A DNA stretch of 64,000 bases from Dreissena polymorpha (lineage: Eukaryota; Mollusca; Bivalvia; Myida; Dreissenidae), in assembly GCF_020536995.1 (NCBI RefSeq), contig NC_068355.1, forward strand, positions 1,278,264 through 1,342,263. The letters are read 5' to 3'. The notes under the pieces were generated by a model, which worked only from the letters and a program-made list of their open reading frames with translations, had not been told where the DNA came from and ran no database searches. Both the position numbers and the translations under genes were made by a program. Every line of letters starts with the position of its first letter. The stretch's first letter is position 1. Below, piece after piece: positions 37,738-49,890 of this stretch.

Positions 37738-40700
37738 ACCCAGTGACTCCACTATACCCCATTGTCAGACTTTGTTCAAGTGACTTCACTATACCCCACT
37801 GTCAGACTTTGTTCAAGTGACTCCAATATACCCCACTGTCAGACTTTGTTCAAGTGACTCCAATATACCCCACTGTCAGACTTTGTTCGAGTGACTCTAA
37901 TATAACTCACTACCAGACTTTGTTTGAGTGACTCCTACATACCACACTGTCAGACTTTGCTCGAGTGACTCCAATAAAACTCACTTCCAGACTTTGTTTG
38001 AGTGACTCCTATATACCCCACTGTCAGACTTTGTTCGAGTGACTCCGATATACCCAACTAGCAGACTTTGTTCAAGTGACTCCAATATACCCCACTGTCA
38101 GACTTTGTTCGAGTGACTTCATATACCCCACTGTCTGTCTTTGTTTGAGTGACTCCAATATACCCCACTGTCAGACTTTGTTCAAGTGACTCCAATATAC
38201 CCCACTGTCAGACTTTGTTCGATTGACTCCATTATACCCCACTGTCAGACTTTGTTCAAGTGACTCCAATATACCACACTGTCAGACTTTGTTCAAGTGA
38301 CTCCAATATACCCCACTGTCAGGCTTTGTTTGAGTGACTCCAATATACCCCACTGTCAGACTTTGTTCGAGTGACTCCAATATACCCCACTGTCAGACTT
38401 TGTTTGACTGACTCCAATATACCCCACTGTCAGACTTTGTTCAAGTGACTCCAATATACCCCACTGTCAGACTTTGTTCGAGTGACTCCAATATACCCCA
38501 CTGTCAGACTTTATTCGAGTGACTCCAATATACCCCACCGTCAGACTTTGTTCGAGTGACTCCAATATACCCCACTGTCAGACTTTGTTCGAGTGATTCC
38601 AATATACCCCACTGTCAGACTTTGTTCGAGTGACTCCAATATACCCCACTGTCAGACTTTGTTCGAGTGACTCCAATATACCCCACTGTCAGACTTTGTT
38701 CGAGTGACTCCAATATACCCCACAGTCATACTTTGTTTGAGTGACTCCAATATACCCCACAGTCATACTTTGTTTGAGTGACTCCAATATACCACACTGT
38801 CAGACTTTGTTCAAGTGACTCCAATAAACCCCACTGTCAGACTTTGTTCGAGTGACTCCAATATACCCCACTGTCAGACTTTGTTCGAGTGACTCCAATA
38901 TACCCCACTGTCAGACTTTGTTTGACTGACTCCAATATACCCCACTGTCAGACTTTGTTTAAGTGACTCCAATATACCCCACTGTCAGACTTTGTTCGAG
39001 TGACTCCAATATACCCCACTGTCAGACTTTATTCGAGTGACTCCAATATACCCCACCGTCAGACTTTGTTCGAGTGACTCCAATATACCCCACTGTCAGA
39101 CTTTGTTCGAGTGATTCCAATATACCCCACTGTCAGACTTTGTTCGAGTGACTCCAATATACCCCACTGTCAGACTTTGTTCGAGTGACTCCAATATACC
39201 CCACAGTCATACTTTGTTTGAGTGACTCCAATATACCCCACTGTCAGACTTTGTTTGAGTGACTCCAATATACCCCACTGTCAGAATTTGTTCAAGTGAC
39301 TCCGATATACCCCACAGCCAGACTTTGTTCAAGTGATTCAAATATACCCTGCTGTCAGACTTTGTTTGAGTCACTCCAATATACCCCACTGTAAGACTTT
39401 GTTCGAGTGATATACCCCACTGTCAGACTTTACTTGAGTGACACCAATATACCCCACTGTCAGAATTAATTTTGTTCAAGTGACTCCAATATAGCCCTCA
39501 GTCAGACTTTGTTCAAGTGACTCCAACATACCCCACTGTCAGACTTTGTTTGAGTGACTCCAATATACCCCACTGTCAGACTTTGTTCAAGTGACTCCAA
39601 TATACCCCACTGTCAGACTTTGTTCGAGTGATTCCAATATACCACACTGTCAGACTTTGTTCGAGTGACTCCAATATACCCCACTGTCAGACTTTGTTAG
39701 AGTGACTCAAATATATCCCACCGACAGACTTTGTTCGAGTGACTCCAATATACCCTATCAGACTTAGTTAGAGTGACTCCACTATACCCCACTGTCAGAC
39801 TTTGTTCGAGTGACTCCAATATACCCCACTGTCAGACTTTGTTCGAGTGACTCTAATATAACTCACTACCATACTTTGTTTGAGTGACTCCTACATACCA
39901 CACTGTCAGACTTTGCTCGAGTGACTCCAATAAAACTCACTTCCAGACTTTGTTTGAGTGACTCCTATATACCCCACTGTCAGACTTTGTTCGAGTGACT
40001 CCGATATACCCCACTAGCAGACTTTGTTCAAGTGACTCCAATATACCCCACTGTCAGACTTTGTTCGAGTGACTTCATATACCCCACTGTCGGTCTTTGT
40101 TCCAGTGACTCCAATATACCCCACTAGCAGACTTTGTTTGAGTGACTCCAATATACCCCGCTGCCAAACTTTGTTTGAATGACTCCAATTACCCCACAAG
40201 CAGACTTTGTTAAAGTGACTCCAATATACCCCACGCAACCAGACTTTGTTCAAGTGACTCTAATATACCCCACTATCAGACTTTGTTCAAGTGTCTCCAA
40301 CATACCCCACTGTCAGACTTTGTTTGAGTGACTCCAATATACCCCACTGTCGGTCTTTGTTCGAGTGATTCCAATATACCCCACTGTCGGTCTTTGTTTG
40401 ACTGACTCCAATATACCCCACTAGCAGACTTTGTTAGAGTGACTCCAATATACCCCACTGCCAGACTTTGTTCCAGTGACTCCAATTTACCCCACTAGCA
40501 GACTTTGTTCAAGTGACTCCAATATACCCCACTACCAGACTTTGTTCAAGTGACTCTAATATACCCCACTATCAGACCTTGTTCAAGTGACTCCAACATA
40601 CCCCACTCTCAGACTTTGTTCGAGTGACTCCAATATACCCCACTAGCAGACTTTGTTCAAGTGACTCCAATATACCCCACTGTCAGACTTTGTTCTAGTG

Positions 40701-40910
40701 ACTCCAACATACCCCACTGTCAGACTTTGTTCGAGTGACTCCAATATACCCCACTGTCAGACTTTGTTCAAGTGACTCCAATATACCCCACTGTCAGACT
40801 TTGTTCGAGTGACTCCAATATACCTCACTGTCAGACTTTGTTAGATTGACTCCAATTTTCCCCACTAGCAGACTTTGTTCAAGTGACTCCAATATACCCC
40901 AATGTCTGAC
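37738..40910. repeat. 37-bp minisatellite, ~85 copies, with higher-order duplication
   Basis: The unit 'ccactgtcagactttgttcg' followed by 'agtgactccaatatacc' repeats at 37 bp across 3.2 kb. Blocks are duplicated: the Thr-type variant 'tttattcgagtgac' recurs about 518 bp apart (14 units) near 38,510 and 39,028, and the 'tctaatataactcac' block at 37,896 recurs near 39,852. Because 37 is not a multiple of three, open frames cycle through three readings and are meaningless. Confidence 0.95.
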
Positions 40911-41082
40911 TTCGTGGAGACCATGACCACTGAACTTGGCACATAGGCATTAAGAGGACATACATACACTTACATAATCGGAAAAATATCCTTTTGGATT
41001 AAAATTCATTTTACAATGTCCTTTGATCTTAAAATTATACTAATCTACCTGAACATTAATAGGGCTCTTTATTTCATTCAGG

Positions 41083-42676
41083 TGTACGGAAGAAACCCCC
41101 TGCAAAAGAAACAACCTTCCCTAAAAACGGCATAGCGGAAGAAACCCCCTTTCACATTATGCATATGCGGAATCAACACTCTCGCTAGTTTTGCATATGC
41201 AGGATAAACCCCGTCCATAGCAGAACAATCCCTTTCCATAGTGAAAGCATGTGTATGCAAAATGTGAAAAGGGGTTTCTGCCGCTATGCCGTTTTACGGG
41301 ATTCGGGATTCAAGTAAGAATAAGATAGTAATATTGAGTGTTAAAGGAGGGTATGCACGATTTTGATGCTTGGGTTTTTGTAGGAAAATATGTACGAAAT
41401 ATCTTCGTCACAATCGGCTAGGGGCGCTAATTTGTCTTTGCTACATTTTATGAAATTCATCTTCAATGTATAATTTTTCTTGCCTATTGTGTGTTATTGT
41501 AACATATTTTTCTCAATATAGTACAATTTAACACGTATAAAAATTGTATAATCTCACTTTAACGAGTGCAAGACAAATGCACTGTGACAAGCCACAAAAT
41601 AAAAGGAACCGTTCATCTCATCATTAACAACCTGTGAACAAACGCCTGGTACACTTCTTTAATCAGCACAAATCAGTTTGGAAATTTATTTTCGCACCTT
41701 CATTTCATTATATTCAATATCCTGTAATGTACAGGCTATGTAGATAATTATGAGAAGTTGTGTCATGATCGGTGATGTATTTCATTCATTTCCGAAAAAG
41801 TGCTGCTCGTGTAATTTTATGTACATTTTTTTAATTACATTTAATATATCTATTTCTATTATTATCAACAAAAACAAGTGAAGTATTAATTATTTCATCT
41901 TAAGATAATGTATAATTCTGGTTTTTAAGGATTTAAAACTTAAAAGGAATATCGGTAAATATCCATAAATTTCTGTAATTTCCTCAAACGATGTCGGATT
42001 TTACTGACTTACAGGGGTTATCTACATATTCAACTGCACTGTGACCAAATACCTTATCATTTATCTTTTTTATTGTTCAGGGCTGCTTTTACCACCTCAC
42101 TGACAGTCGACCTAGCGCCAGATCCAGAGCGAGCCAGGCTTCAACAGCTGTACAGAGAGGACAGTATCGTTGAAAATAAATGCGTGTCTGTTTTCATCAA
42201 CAATGTGTATATTGCTTTTTAATATATGCTTGTTTGATCTTTGTAAATAAATGTAAATACATGTTATTATATTTTTGTCTATTTTATCCTTCAATAATAA
42301 TTATTTTTCCCCCCATCATAAATTATTTGTTTTATTATCATCTTGATTAATTCTAACAACCAAGTATCTTTCAAATGGGTCAATTATCTCGATAACGATG
42401 TTTGAGATTCAAAGCTTGAATATATATTGTGTATCATTAACAACTTGTGAACAAACGGCGGTTACACTTCTTTTATCAGATTTTCGCACCTTCATTTAAT
42501 TATGGATTTTGGATAACAGGAAGGGGGTTTATTCAGCCTGTCTGAAAACTTGTAGGGGGTTTGTTCCACTATGGAAGGGTGTTTCTTCCATGTATGCAAA
42601 ATGTGAAAGGAAGTTTCTTCCGCTATGCCGTTTTTAGGGAAGGTTGTTTCTTCCGCAGGGAGTTTATTCCGGTATT
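41083..42676. mobile_element. Non-autonomous DNA element with ~150-bp inverted ends
   Basis: The left arm (41,083-41,280) and right arm (42,510-42,676) are diverged reverse complements, sharing 'gaaacaaccttccctaaaaa' and 'cggcatagcggaagaaac'. The arms are internally repetitive ('cggaagaaaccccct' type). The ~1.2-kb centre has no recognised coding region. Superfamily unknown; no clear target duplication. Confidence 0.65.
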
Positions 42677-42793
42677 CTTTCATACACTGTAACAATCATA
42701 TCAAACTGCATCATTGTAGGTCAAAGCATTTTCAAGTAATAATTTGAAGCATAATTGTCTTAACTTCATCATATTCAATTCTTTGACATTGAC

Positions 42794-44761
42794 CATACAT
42801 GCCAGAAATGTTCAGGGCAAAATCGGGACATTCCATTAAAAATGTCAGGACATTTGATCAAAAAGCGAGACACCTAAAACGATCAATCGTGCGACCTTTA
42901 CTGTAGTCAGTAATCAGTATATTACTTACAAAACCTCATTATTCCTGGCAAATATTGACGATAAATGTGTATAAGAATTTCATGAACATAGACGCTCTCC
43001 ATTTTTCAAGAAGTAAACACACATGTGCACTATGGGGATGACTCTATTTGACTTCAAACTGGGACAGAGGCATGAGTATATCGTTCGACGTGATGTGCGC
43101 GTATTGAGCACTGTTTTTATCAAACCAATCAACAATTAACTCTAAAATTAGATTGATTCAATAGGCTTCATACATGAAGATACAAATTATTTTCTGAAAA
43201 TCAGCCAATAACGAAAGTAAATTTATATGAAACATCAATGTGTATCGGTCAGCGCTCATTTTGTTTGATATACAAAACTGGTGTTTTGACAGGTTTTTTA
43301 GCTCAGCCCCAGGTGGTATAATACACAGTATACAGCGTAATAGAATCTTTGGACTTGATTTGGTCCATGAAATACAAAAGCAGTCTGCTTTTAATTCACT
43401 ACGATGCATTTATCGTTAGAAATTAGCGAACCTATCATACAAACACCATGGTGTGAATGCCTGATAAAATCAATAATTTGCCGATAGAGCACTGATAAGG
43501 TGTCAAAAACAACACTGGATCACTCGACTATATATATATATATATATCAGGGATCATATTTTTTTTTCGGTTTTGTCGGTCCTAGACCGATTGGGGTCGT
43601 GAAAGACCGATTGAAAATCCCAAACAGTCGGCCCGATTCTGTGTGCTAAAATTCCCATGTCATGAAATCGATTACACAGTGCACATGCTAACATAGATCT
43701 ACCCTAATTACATTCTTATCTCGAGTAGGTGTGAAAACCATTCACTGCAGTCTCTAAACCGGTCAGGACCAGTTTATTGCGTGTCATCCGACTAGTATCA
43801 GAGTATGACCCCAAGCAGCGAAAATTCGCGCGGTTGTGTATTAGTCATGCGTGAATAACCCCGTGTCTATATTCATCGATAATTTCACTGGCTAGCAAAC
43901 TAATCGGTCCGTAATGTGTAAAATCGTTGACAATTACTTCGGAGATGAAAACTTCAATGTTCATAATCCTCGTGGAAAGTGTGAAAACACGCGCTGTAAC
44001 TAAACAAAACATGCCGATACATTTTCCACCAGCGTAAAAATGCGGCAATAAATAAATGAAAGTTGCGGATTTGACAGAACAGCCGAAAGTTATTTTTATG
44101 GGCGGAACTTCACATAAAATAGTACACAAGAAAAATAATATACATTGTATAAATCTTTAGTAAAAATCGTGTTAGAATCAAAATAAGTCGTCTACTTAAT
44201 TGTTTGTTGTTGAATAACTCACTACCGGAAGTTTAGATGCGTGGTTTCAAACTACTCTTGCTTCGCACTGGTGATTTAATCCCTACGCATCTTAACTATC
44301 GGCCGTGGTTTTTTTTACAATAAACTATAACGTATACGAATTATTTCTCAACTATTTGTTGTTTTTTTTTGTTGCCAGTATCTAACCTACGCACAGACAT
44401 TTGTTAGGTTCAGTGCATGTATGTAAGCTATTATCGAGTCGACAACGATTTAAAACAACGGTATAGACTTACACAGATAAATAATAGATATTGACAACGA
44501 TGAAAAAAAGTCAGATACAACAGCACATGAAACAACAATAAGAGAAAAAATATCATAAAACCAATTGAGAAAACTCGTATGTTCCGTTTAAAAAAGATGC
44601 CAAAGGCAATTAAACTTGTACATTTATTATACCACCTTCATGAATGGCAAAATCAATGGTATATATGTTAACGTAATTTGTCATGATTTCGGATATAAAT
44701 TTTCGGACACTTTTTCCCCATTTAAATCCAGACCGATTGATGTTGCGGGAAAATATGATCC

Positions 44762-44812
<51 letters not shown>

Positions 44813-45023
44813 GATATGGTTTATTAATTAGGGGGCAATAAAGGGATTAGCGCTGGTAATTTAAGCCAGACGGAGCTTGAATAGCAAATTTTACTGTGAC
44901 CTGATAGCACATTATGTCGTTGTGTACGAATGTCGGGACAAATTGTTTCACATCGGGACACAGAGACAAACACCCCAAAAGCACTGGACTGTCCCGCCAA
45001 GATCGGGACATCTGGCATGTATG
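42794..45023. mobile_element. DNA element with near-8-bp duplication, hosting a nested element
   Basis: Ends are CATACATGCCAGAAATGTTC and, reverse-complemented, CATACATGCCAGATGTCCCG. The flanks ACATTGAC and ACATTTAC differ at one base, consistent with an aged 8-bp duplication. A second element occupies 43,548-44,764; without it the host is about 1.0 kb. hAT-like by duplication length only. Confidence 0.65.
43548..44764. mobile_element. CAGGGATCATATTTT element nested in TA microsatellite
   Basis: Inverted ends CAGGGATCATATTTT and AAAATATGATCCCTG are exact, and (TA)n lies on both sides, hiding the target duplication. CAGGG termini suggest hAT. A subterminal 'agaccgattg' motif occurs at both ends in inverse orientation ('gtcggtcctagaccgattgg' left, 'ccagaccgattgatg' right). 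No transposase frame. Confidence 0.75.
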
Positions 45024-45225
45024 ACATTTACTTTTGACCTCAAAATCAAAAGGCATTTACTTTACATCCAAAGCATCATAACAAAGATATGTTCTTCAAA
45101 CTAAAACATCTTGATGGGGTCAAAATATTGCAGCTAGGGATAATTCATGATCTCTGCATTATAGCCGACTTATACTGGTCTATCATATTAGTGTCGAACC
45201 ATAACTCTAACAGAAAATCACTTAC

Positions 45226-45273
45226 ACTTCTTCTGACCATTTCTTGTTTCTTCTGGTGGAACTCCCACAAAAA
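45226..45273 (-). CDS. Candidate minus-strand exon
   Basis: Read on the minus strand, the exon lies between 'tattgtttcag' and GTAAGTGATT, both strong sites. It has 16 codons in phase 0: FLWEFHQKKQEMVRRS. It joins without a split codon to the upstream exon at 45,678-45,626, giving a charged, helix-prone stretch. I do not recognise the protein. Confidence 0.5.
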
Positions 45274-45625
45274 CTGAAACAATAATTAGCACAAATAGTA
45301 CAATAACCATAATTTAAACTGCATAATAATAAGAGATGTTTGACATCTGACAAATAGTCAAGCTAATAAATAATAAGCGTTGTTGTCTTTTATGGAATAA
45401 CTTCTTTACTTGTTCAAATTTGTCATATTTTCTAAATATCCTGCAGAAAAAAATGCTCTAAGAATTTATAATGTCAAACATCTCTGGGACATGGACTTTT
45501 AGCCTGTTTACCTCAAAAGTTGTATCCTATCCTCACAACAAACTAGCATGATGATTTTAATTGTCATGGCTTAAAGTGTTCAGTCAAAAAACATTTCATA
45601 TTTAAAAAAAGAGTAAAACCTTGAC

Positions 45626-45678
45626 CTTCAAAGCAATCTGTATCTTCTCCTTTAATAGTTCATAGGTAGAAGCATTCT
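45626..45678 (-). CDS. Candidate minus-strand exon
   Basis: On the minus strand it follows 'gcaatatgcag' and ends AAG|GTCAAGG. The open frame is NASTYELLKEKIQIALK after a two-base split codon, ending in phase 0, which fits the start phase of the exon at 45,273. Upstream exons would lie beyond the 13.65-kb element that begins at 46,139. Confidence 0.45.
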
Positions 45679-46138
45679 CTGCATATTGCATGAGCACAGG
45701 CAAGTTTTGAAAAAATTATGGAACTATTAGCATAGCCTCCCCTTACTTGACTTTGACTTCATATGAGGGAATGTTTTTTGGTATACACATTTTTTACTGT
45801 TTACCATAGGCTCACTAAAGTCCATAATAAGAGAATTTAAGAGTTTGTGGTTTGTGTCAATCGGAACAATTTATCTATAAACATCAAATACTATCCTTGA
45901 TCTTAAAATTGTTGACAGTTTTGTCAATAGTAGAAATACTTGTTCCATGTTTTTTTTGTGCTTATGCAACTCTTTTACACTTTTATCATCAAATTTGAAG
46001 GGAATTACACATTTTTAAAATCACTTAACAAACACCTATCAAAATGGCAAATTATATGCAGAACAGTTCATTAGCTCGAGTATTATATATGAAATATATA
46101 TAGTGGAGCTATCCTACTCACCCCGGCGTCGGCGTTAG

Positions 46139-47830
46139 GGGGAGGTATAAAACCAGGAAATATCCGGAAAACCCGGAAATCTTTTAGGTAAAACCCGGAA
46201 CCGATATAAATGGTTATAACTTCATTATTATTCGACCGATATTAATTATAATGGTACCGTTGTAAAGAAGATCCTCTACAGATTCTAACCATATCAAAAT
46301 ATTTTATGGCAGGGTCGTAGTCGGCCTGTAAATCGCGGACAAAGTCGGCCTGTTTAAACGTTTTTTTTTTACACACGCAAATGCCGTAAAGAAAACCCGG
46401 AACCGATATAAATGATTATAAATGCATTATAATTTGTCCGATATTAATTATAATAGTACCGTTGTAAAGAAGATCCTCTACAGATTCTAACCATATCAAA
46501 ATATTTTATGGCAGGGTCGTAGTCGGCCTGTAAATCGCGGACAAAGTCGGCCTGTTTTAACGGCTTTTTTTACACACGCAAATGCCGTAAAGAAAACCCG
46601 GAACCGATATAAATGGTTATAACTTCATTATTATTCGTCCGATATTAATTATAATGGTACCGTTGTAAAGAAGATCCTCTACAGATTCTAACCATATCAA
46701 AATATTTTATGGCATGATCGTAGTCGGCCTGTAAATCGCGGACAAAGTCGGCCTGTTTTAACGGGTTTTTTTACACACGCAAATGCCGTAAAGAAAACCC
46801 GGAACCGATATAAATGATTATAAATGCATTATTATTCGTCCGATATTAATTGTAATGGTACCGTTGTAAAGAAGATCCTCTACAGTTTCTAATACTATAT
46901 AAAATAGTTTATGGCAGGGTCAGAGTCGGCCTGTAAATCGCGGACAAATTCGGCCTGTTTTAACGGGTTTTTTTACACACGCAAATGCCGTAAAGAAAAC
47001 CCGGAACCGATATAAATGGTTATAAATGCATTATTATTCGTACGATATTAATTATAATGGTACCGTTGCAAAGAAGGACCTCCACAGTTTCTAATGATGT
47101 TAAAATATTTTATGGCAGGGACAGTCTCAACCTGTAAATCGCTGTGCGGTAAAAGTTGACCGAAAAATACCGTGTTTTTTTTACACAGAACAATGTCTTG
47201 AGGAAAACACGGAAAAGCTAAAAGGGGTTATAAAAGCATCCTTTTTCCAATCGACCATACATTTTTGGTACCGTTGTTACGGTATTCTTCCACTGTTTCT
47301 AAATATGTAAAAAATATTGTGAGAAAGTATAATATGAAATAAGGCGAAGCATCAAAGCGAAATTGGTTATAAATGCATTATTATTCGTCCGATATTAATT
47401 ATAATGGTACAGTTGTAAAGAAGATACTCCACAGTTATTAACCATGTCAAAATAATTAATGGCAGGGTCAGAGTCCGCCTGTAAATCCCGGTAAAAGTCA
47501 GCCTGTTTTAACGTTATTTTTTTACACACGGAAATGCCTTATGGAAAACCCGGAAAAGGTAAACGGGGTTATAAAAACAGTATTATTGACTCGATATTAA
47601 TTATAATGGTATTGTAGTACAGGAGAACCTCCACAGTTTCTAACCATGTAAAAATATTTTAAGGCAGGTTCAGATTCAGCCTGTAAATCGCGGTCAAAGT
47701 CGGCCTATTTTAATGTGTTTTACACGCGCAAATGCCTATAGGACTACCCGGAAAAGGTGATAAAATCATCACTTTCCCAACCGACCATACATTATTTGAT
47801 ACCATTGTAATGTAAACAATGGACCTATTC
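46139..47830 (+). repeat. Left inverted arm: ~8 tandem 202-bp units
   Basis: 'aaacccggaaccgatataaa' recurs at 201-202-bp spacing (positions near 46,200, 46,402, 46,603, 46,804, 47,006), followed by diverged units up to 47,830. Each unit includes 'tgtaaatcgcggacaaagtc' and 'gaagatcctctacag'. The outer 1.22 kb (to about 47,362) matches the right arm; the inner part does not. Confidence 0.9.
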
Positions 47831-48344
47831 CTACGGCCGTTTTAATACCAATATGAAAAGATGCCATATCAATCCACAACCCCTGGGTAGGTAGATGGGC
47901 ACCTTAGACCACTAAGTCACGGTAACTCCGTCTGTTACTGCTACTTTTGACATTGATATTACCAGTTAAATGTCAGTTTGGTGACATGGTTCATGCAATA
48001 CCCTGAAATTTTCTGGGGACACAGTAACAACAACTGCCAATTAAGGATACAATGGTCGCGATCACAGGTTAGTGCCACTTATGTATATCTGCTCTTGGCA
48101 TGTTGTTCTTACTTACTGTCAATCGAAGATTTGTGTCTTGGGTAGATATACAGCTTGTTGTCAAACCGTTCCGATCCGAATACTTAAATAAGAAGTTTTT
48201 TGTTAAGAAAAAATCATAACTGCAATACAAGTCTAGCTTTGATCACGATATAAATCATATAAACATTTTATGAATCGATGTTGATATAAAGTGTGTTAAT
48301 TAACCTTGTGCTCGAATTGTTGTGTTTGATTTTATTTACTAACA

Positions 48345-48533
48345 ATGCCTTTAGTAGTGGGACATAGCCAGACAAAGTACTTGTCTGATTATTTGTGTAA
48401 GGGATCGTACACAGTGTTCTCGTATTCTGGATATAAAACGCTCCAGTTTATGTACGAGGGGGACGTTTTTGAAGTTGCGCCTTTCTTTTCGTTGAGTACC
48501 GTGCACAGTACATATATATATGTGATGATATGA
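48345..48533 (+). CDS. Possible N-terminal fragment of an SGNH-hydrolase-like protein
   Basis: The 62-codon frame starts MPLVVGHSQTKYLSDYL and continues VFSYSGYKTLQF and GDVFEVAPFFS. From memory this resembles the beginning of SGNH/GDSL-like proteins abundant in mollusc and cnidarian genomes (block I 'VGDSQ.KYL', then 'SYPGY....F', then a strand before the GxND block). Here His replaces the Asp of the usual GDS, and the frame runs into TA-rich sequence before any GxND motif, so it is a fragment. It sits inside the 13.65-kb element, 0.5 kb from its left arm, on the same strand as the Ulp1-PHD gene. Confidence 0.35.
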   Translation: MPLVVGHSQTKYLSDYLCKGSYTVFSYSGYKTLQFMYEGDVFEVAPFFSLSTVHSTYIYVMI

Positions 48534-48842
48534 TTATATATTGTATATATGGGTAGATTGCTCACTATGTATTGTTCACGATGTCTATACATAGTTATTT
48601 ACGGGTGCATACAATCACCGAAAAGTACCGAAAAGCATCGAATAGCACCGAAAAGCACCGAAAAAAAACTCAATTTCTCGCTATATATATATATGCAATA
48701 TATCGTTTCTAGTGTGTAAACGGGTTTAAATAGTTAATTAATGGGTATATGATTGTATGTCTATACTACATTTGGATAAATATCGGCAATATACCGACCG
48801 AAATGCTTTTCCTGTGAAGACCGAAAAGCACTCAATTTCTCG

Positions 48843-48876
<34 letters not shown>

Positions 48877-48899
48877 CCTATAAACGGATTTAAATTAAA

Positions 48900-49890
48900 T
48901 AAAAGTTAAGAAAAACATGTGTGGAAAAATACCAAATAAGCCAGATACTTCATTCTGATTTCGTAAATACTGTACCGATCTTAAATTTACGGATCATTGT
49001 AATTTCCTGCAACGATATCTATTCATACGACACACGAACACTAACACGGATCTTAATTAAGCAGACAAATGCTTCTGCTATTCACAAATTCACACGAGCC
49101 GCACTTTTATAAAGGATAATAACTGAATATACACTTATTGATGGAGATCAACGCAAATGTATATTATGTAACCTAAATGACATCGAGGATGAATTTCACT
49201 TTGTTCTTAAAGGGGCCTTTTCACAGATTTTGGCATTTTTTAACTTATTCATTAAATGCTTTATATTGATAAATGTAAACATTGGATCGTAAAAGCTCCA
49301 GTAAAAAATCAAGAATAAAATTTAAAAAAGGAAAAGAACATTGCCCGGAGCAGGTTTCGAACCAGTGACCCCTGGAGTCCTGCCAGAGTCCTGAAGTAAA
49401 AACGCTTTAGCCTACTGAGCCATTCCGCCGAATACACATACTTAACGTATTTTATACCCTATATAAGCAATCTTCGTAGTTTCACAAAATTTAACGACAA
49501 AAACAGAACTCTCCAAATTATTCAATCGTTTCGCGTTGCAACGCTTTATAATTTTTAGGTTTTATAATCGTCAAAAGATGCATATAATGGCTATATTAGA
49601 ACATGGTAAATGTTCAGTATTACTGTTTCCTCACAAATATCATAACTAAAACGAAAATTTGCGAATCTGAAACAACGTTTTTCAATTTTGTCAATTTACC
49701 AAAGCGTGAAAAGATCCCTTTAAATGTCCTTATTATAATGATGTTAGGAATGCATTAATTCCGAAATATTATAGAATCCGACAAAATATGTTCACGTTTA
49801 TTAAACTACTTAATGGCACAACCAAAACTGTATTAAGAAAGCTAGCCATGTATTGTTTAACATGCTTTAAAATAAGAGAAAATGTCATAT
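48900..49890 (+). mobile_element. LINE ORF2 tail split by a MITE
   Basis: The plus strand encodes RKCILCNLNDIEDEFHFVLK up to 49,209 and, after the MITE, CPYYNDVRNALIPKYYRIRQ and LRKLAMYCLTCFKIRE. The 'C..C...DIEDEFHF.L.CP.Y..LR' pattern is characteristic of the C-terminal region of many non-LTR ORF2 proteins. Upstream text is decayed. The element lies inside the 13.65-kb unit, so it inserted there or was captured. Confidence 0.75.
49211..49719 (-). mobile_element. TTAA-flanked MITE with tRNA-like core (copy A)
   Basis: The ends AGGGGCCTTTTCAC and GTGAAAAGATCCCT are flanked by TTAA on both sides, the piggyBac target. Removing the element plus one TTAA restores the LINE reading (VLK|CP). On the minus strand, 49,343-49,430 reads like a long-variable-arm tRNA: A-box-like TGGCTCAGTAGGC and B-box GGTTCGAAACC. 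Non-coding, 509 bp. Confidence 0.85.

Noticed and set aside
39207-40485. Minus-strand frames with repeated 'GVYWSHSNKV' text
   Set aside because: Produced by the 37-bp array; the reading shifts each unit because 37 is not a multiple of three.
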